7,753 nucleotides of DNA from NCBI GenBank assembly GCA_031422195.1, contig JANOPZ010000128.1, positions 1 to 7,753 of the forward strand. The letters are read 5' to 3'. A model generated the notes under the pieces. The model worked only from the letters and a program-made list of their open reading frames with translations, was not told the DNA's origin and did not search any database. Source of the DNA: JALOTE01 sp031422195 (lineage in GTDB: Bacteria > Pseudomonadota > Alphaproteobacteria > Rhizobiales > Rhizobiaceae). A program made the position numbers and the translations under genes. Below, one piece after another: positions 6,932 through 7,753 of the stretch; the first letter of the stretch is position 1; each line of letters begins with the position of its first letter.

Positions 6932-7309
6932 TTACGCGCTTGCTTTCGTGACCTTCCAGCCCCAGAGGCTGAGCGCGAGCATCGCGACATTTGCACCGAA
7001 ATCTAGCGCCATCCAGCGATTGAAAATGGGGAACTCAAAAACGAACCAGTAGTTGAAGCCGAAAAAGGGCAAAAGGGCTATGGCGTAGACGAGAAAGGTT
7101 TCCCGCGTGAAACGGCTGAACCACACAAACAGACCACCCAAGATGGCTTGCGCTCCAAAGCAACCAATTAAAAGCGCGGTTGCTGGGCTTAAGTGCTGGT
7201 AGGTCGGGTTGATTGTTAGCCGCTCTACCATGTGCGGCGCAAAGAGACACCAACTGCCGAGGGTCAAATAAGGGATTGCGATAAGTCGCTGAATGTGGAC
7301 GGGCTGCAT
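6932..7309 (-). CDS. Small four-helix integral membrane protein, function unknown
   Basis: Reads on the minus strand to a TAA at 6934-6932. The frame could open at 7333, but ATG 7309 is chosen because a strong ribosome-binding site AAAGGAG (7322-7316) sits six bases before it; this gives 125 residues starting MQPVHIQRL. Four hydrophobic segments are visible at about 9-24, 43-63, 72-91 and 101-118, with a short aromatic-rich loop FGFNYWFVFEFP (83-94) and Arg98-Trp99. There is no cysteine pair, obvious heme-binding His pattern or known catalytic motif. It resembles uncharacterised small membrane proteins of proteobacteria, but I cannot name a family. It is on the opposite strand from the heme genes, convergent with the VOC gene and surrounded by non-coding DNA, so it is probably a separate unit. 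That it is a real gene is supported by its coherent membrane topology and good start signal. Confidence 0.8.
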   Translation of the reverse strand: MQPVHIQRLIAIPYLTLGSWCLFAPHMVERLTINPTYQHLSPATALLIGCFGAQAILGGLFVWFSRFTRETFLVYAIALLPFFGFNYWFVFEFPIFNRWMALDFGANVAMLALSLWGWKVTKASA

Positions 7310-7315
7310 AGGAAA

Positions 7316-7322
7316 CTCCTTT
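7316..7322 (-). promoter_or_regulatory. Ribosome-binding site deciding the start of the membrane-protein gene
   Basis: On the minus strand AAAGGAG is followed by six bases and the ATG at 7309. It lies inside the longer open frame that begins at 7333, so the shorter start is preferred. Confidence 0.8.
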
Positions 7323-7337
7323 AAATATCGCACATGA

Positions 7338-7367
7338 ATAGCCTAACTCACTAGGAACAGAGGCTAT
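7338..7367. promoter_or_regulatory. Inverted repeat upstream of the membrane-protein gene
   Basis: ATAGCCT (7338-7344) and AGGCTAT (7361-7367) form a perfect 7-base inverted repeat with 16 bases between. It begins 29 bases upstream of the minus-strand start codon at 7309. It could be an operator or a leader hairpin. No T-run follows on either strand, so it is unlikely to be a terminator. Confidence 0.35.
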
Positions 7368-7589
7368 CAGTGCGCGCAAATGATCTCTAAGTCCATGACC
7401 GAAAAGTGCGCGGAGTGTTGTGGTGTTTGAAGTCATTATTATCCTTAAGATCGACAATTGTCAGTGTTGAGTGCTTTCAAGTAACGCATCTTGACGTAGT
7501 CGGTTTGCATATTTGGCAATTTGAAGTGCCTGAAACAATCAGGGTCCGCTTTCAGAAGCCCCCATATCTATCTTCTAAGACCACCTCTA

Positions 7590-7644
7590 AGCGCAAAACT
7601 GAACGACTGGTGAAGGGGCCGGAAGCGGAACGGCGGGTTTAGGG
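7590..7644 (+). repeat. Dispersed direct repeat, copy B
   Basis: Second copy of the 55-base repeat, in the same orientation as copy A at 6741-6795, with nine mismatches and no gaps. The preceding bases from about 7540 (GGGTCCG) also resemble the flank of copy A but align less well. Confidence 0.75.
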
Positions 7645-7689
7645 ATAAGTATCTAGAAAACATCCACAAAATGTGGCCAGATTTATGGA

Positions 7690-7701
7690 TGGTTAAGACC
7701 A
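7690..7701. promoter_or_regulatory. Dyad TGGT-N4-ACCA near the window edge
   Basis: A perfect dyad TGGT-TAAG-ACCA resembles operators of FadR/PdhR-type GntR regulators, which usually have the form TGGT-N3-ACCA. The four-base spacer differs from that, and the gene it might control would be outside the window. Treat as a weak candidate. Confidence 0.2.
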
Positions 7702-7753
7702 ATTGTCCAGCTGTGTGAATCCGCTTGCAAATCCGACCAACCGCTGAATTGCC

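Larger units (their letters stand above)
7310..7753. other. Intergenic stretch to the window edge, no gene seen
   Basis: This stretch must hold the promoter of the minus-strand membrane-protein gene, but no convincing -35/-10 pair stands out. It contains an inverted repeat (7338-7367), a 10-base palindrome GACAATTGTC (7453-7462), the second copy of the 55-base repeat (7590-7644), a short hairpin CCACA-AAA-TGTGG (7664-7676) and the dyad TGGT-TAAG-ACCA (7690-7701). The plus-strand frame at 7406-7642 runs through the repeat and lacks family features, so I do not call it a gene. Confidence 0.65.

Noticed and set aside
6739..6996. Minus-strand open frame of 85 codons
   Set aside because: It overlaps the 3' end of the membrane-protein gene and copy A of the repeat, and its Arg/Ser/Lys-rich translation looks like non-coding sequence.
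7453..7462. Perfect palindrome GACAATTGTC
   Set aside because: Too short to separate from chance, and not placed at a recognisable promoter.
7406..7642. Plus-strand open frame of 78 codons
   Set aside because: It runs through the 55-base repeat, has no good ribosome-binding site and shows no membrane, domain or family pattern.

Overview
This window is most likely from an alphaproteobacterium. The evidence is a rhizobial/Brucella-style heme-uptake gene set, an ExbB-ExbD-TonB trio next to it, and an IsdG-type monooxygenase whose N-terminus resembles the HmuQ/HmuD proteins of bradyrhizobia. Base composition looks moderately GC-rich by eye. Genus cannot be decided from the sequence alone.

Layout. 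Bases 2-3467 (+) hold a tightly packed heme block: the C-terminal two thirds of a HemS/HmuS cytoplasmic heme protein (5' end outside the window), then hmuT (periplasmic heme-binding protein), hmuU (permease) and hmuV (ATPase), with gaps of 2-5 bases. After a 150-base gap carrying a good sigma70-like promoter candidate (3487-3515), bases 3618-5861 (+) encode exbB, exbD and tonB, the energy-transducing complex for an outer-membrane receptor. Bases 5903-6627 (+) encode an IsdG-like heme-degrading monooxygenase, and a VOC-fold protein whose GTG start overlaps the monooxygenase stop. From 6628 to the end the character changes: there is one minus-strand gene for a small four-helix membrane protein (6932-7309), surrounded by about 300 and 440 bases of apparently non-coding DNA. 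That DNA carries two diverged copies of a 55-base direct repeat.

How the genes work together (inference from families). A TonB-dependent heme receptor, not in this window, would bring heme across the outer membrane using energy from ExbB/ExbD/TonB. HmuT would capture it in the periplasm, HmuUV would pump it into the cytoplasm, and HmuS and/or the IsdG-like enzyme would bind it or open the ring to release iron. The role of the VOC protein is unknown, but its translational coupling to the monooxygenase suggests a linked function.

Most of the window is a recognisable heme-acquisition locus. The parts worth a second look are the coupled monooxygenase-VOC pair, the coexistence of two unrelated heme-handling enzymes, the one-stop in-frame junction between hmuU and hmuV, and the repeat-flanked membrane-protein gene on the right. 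I see no RNA gene, CRISPR array, transposase or phage gene.
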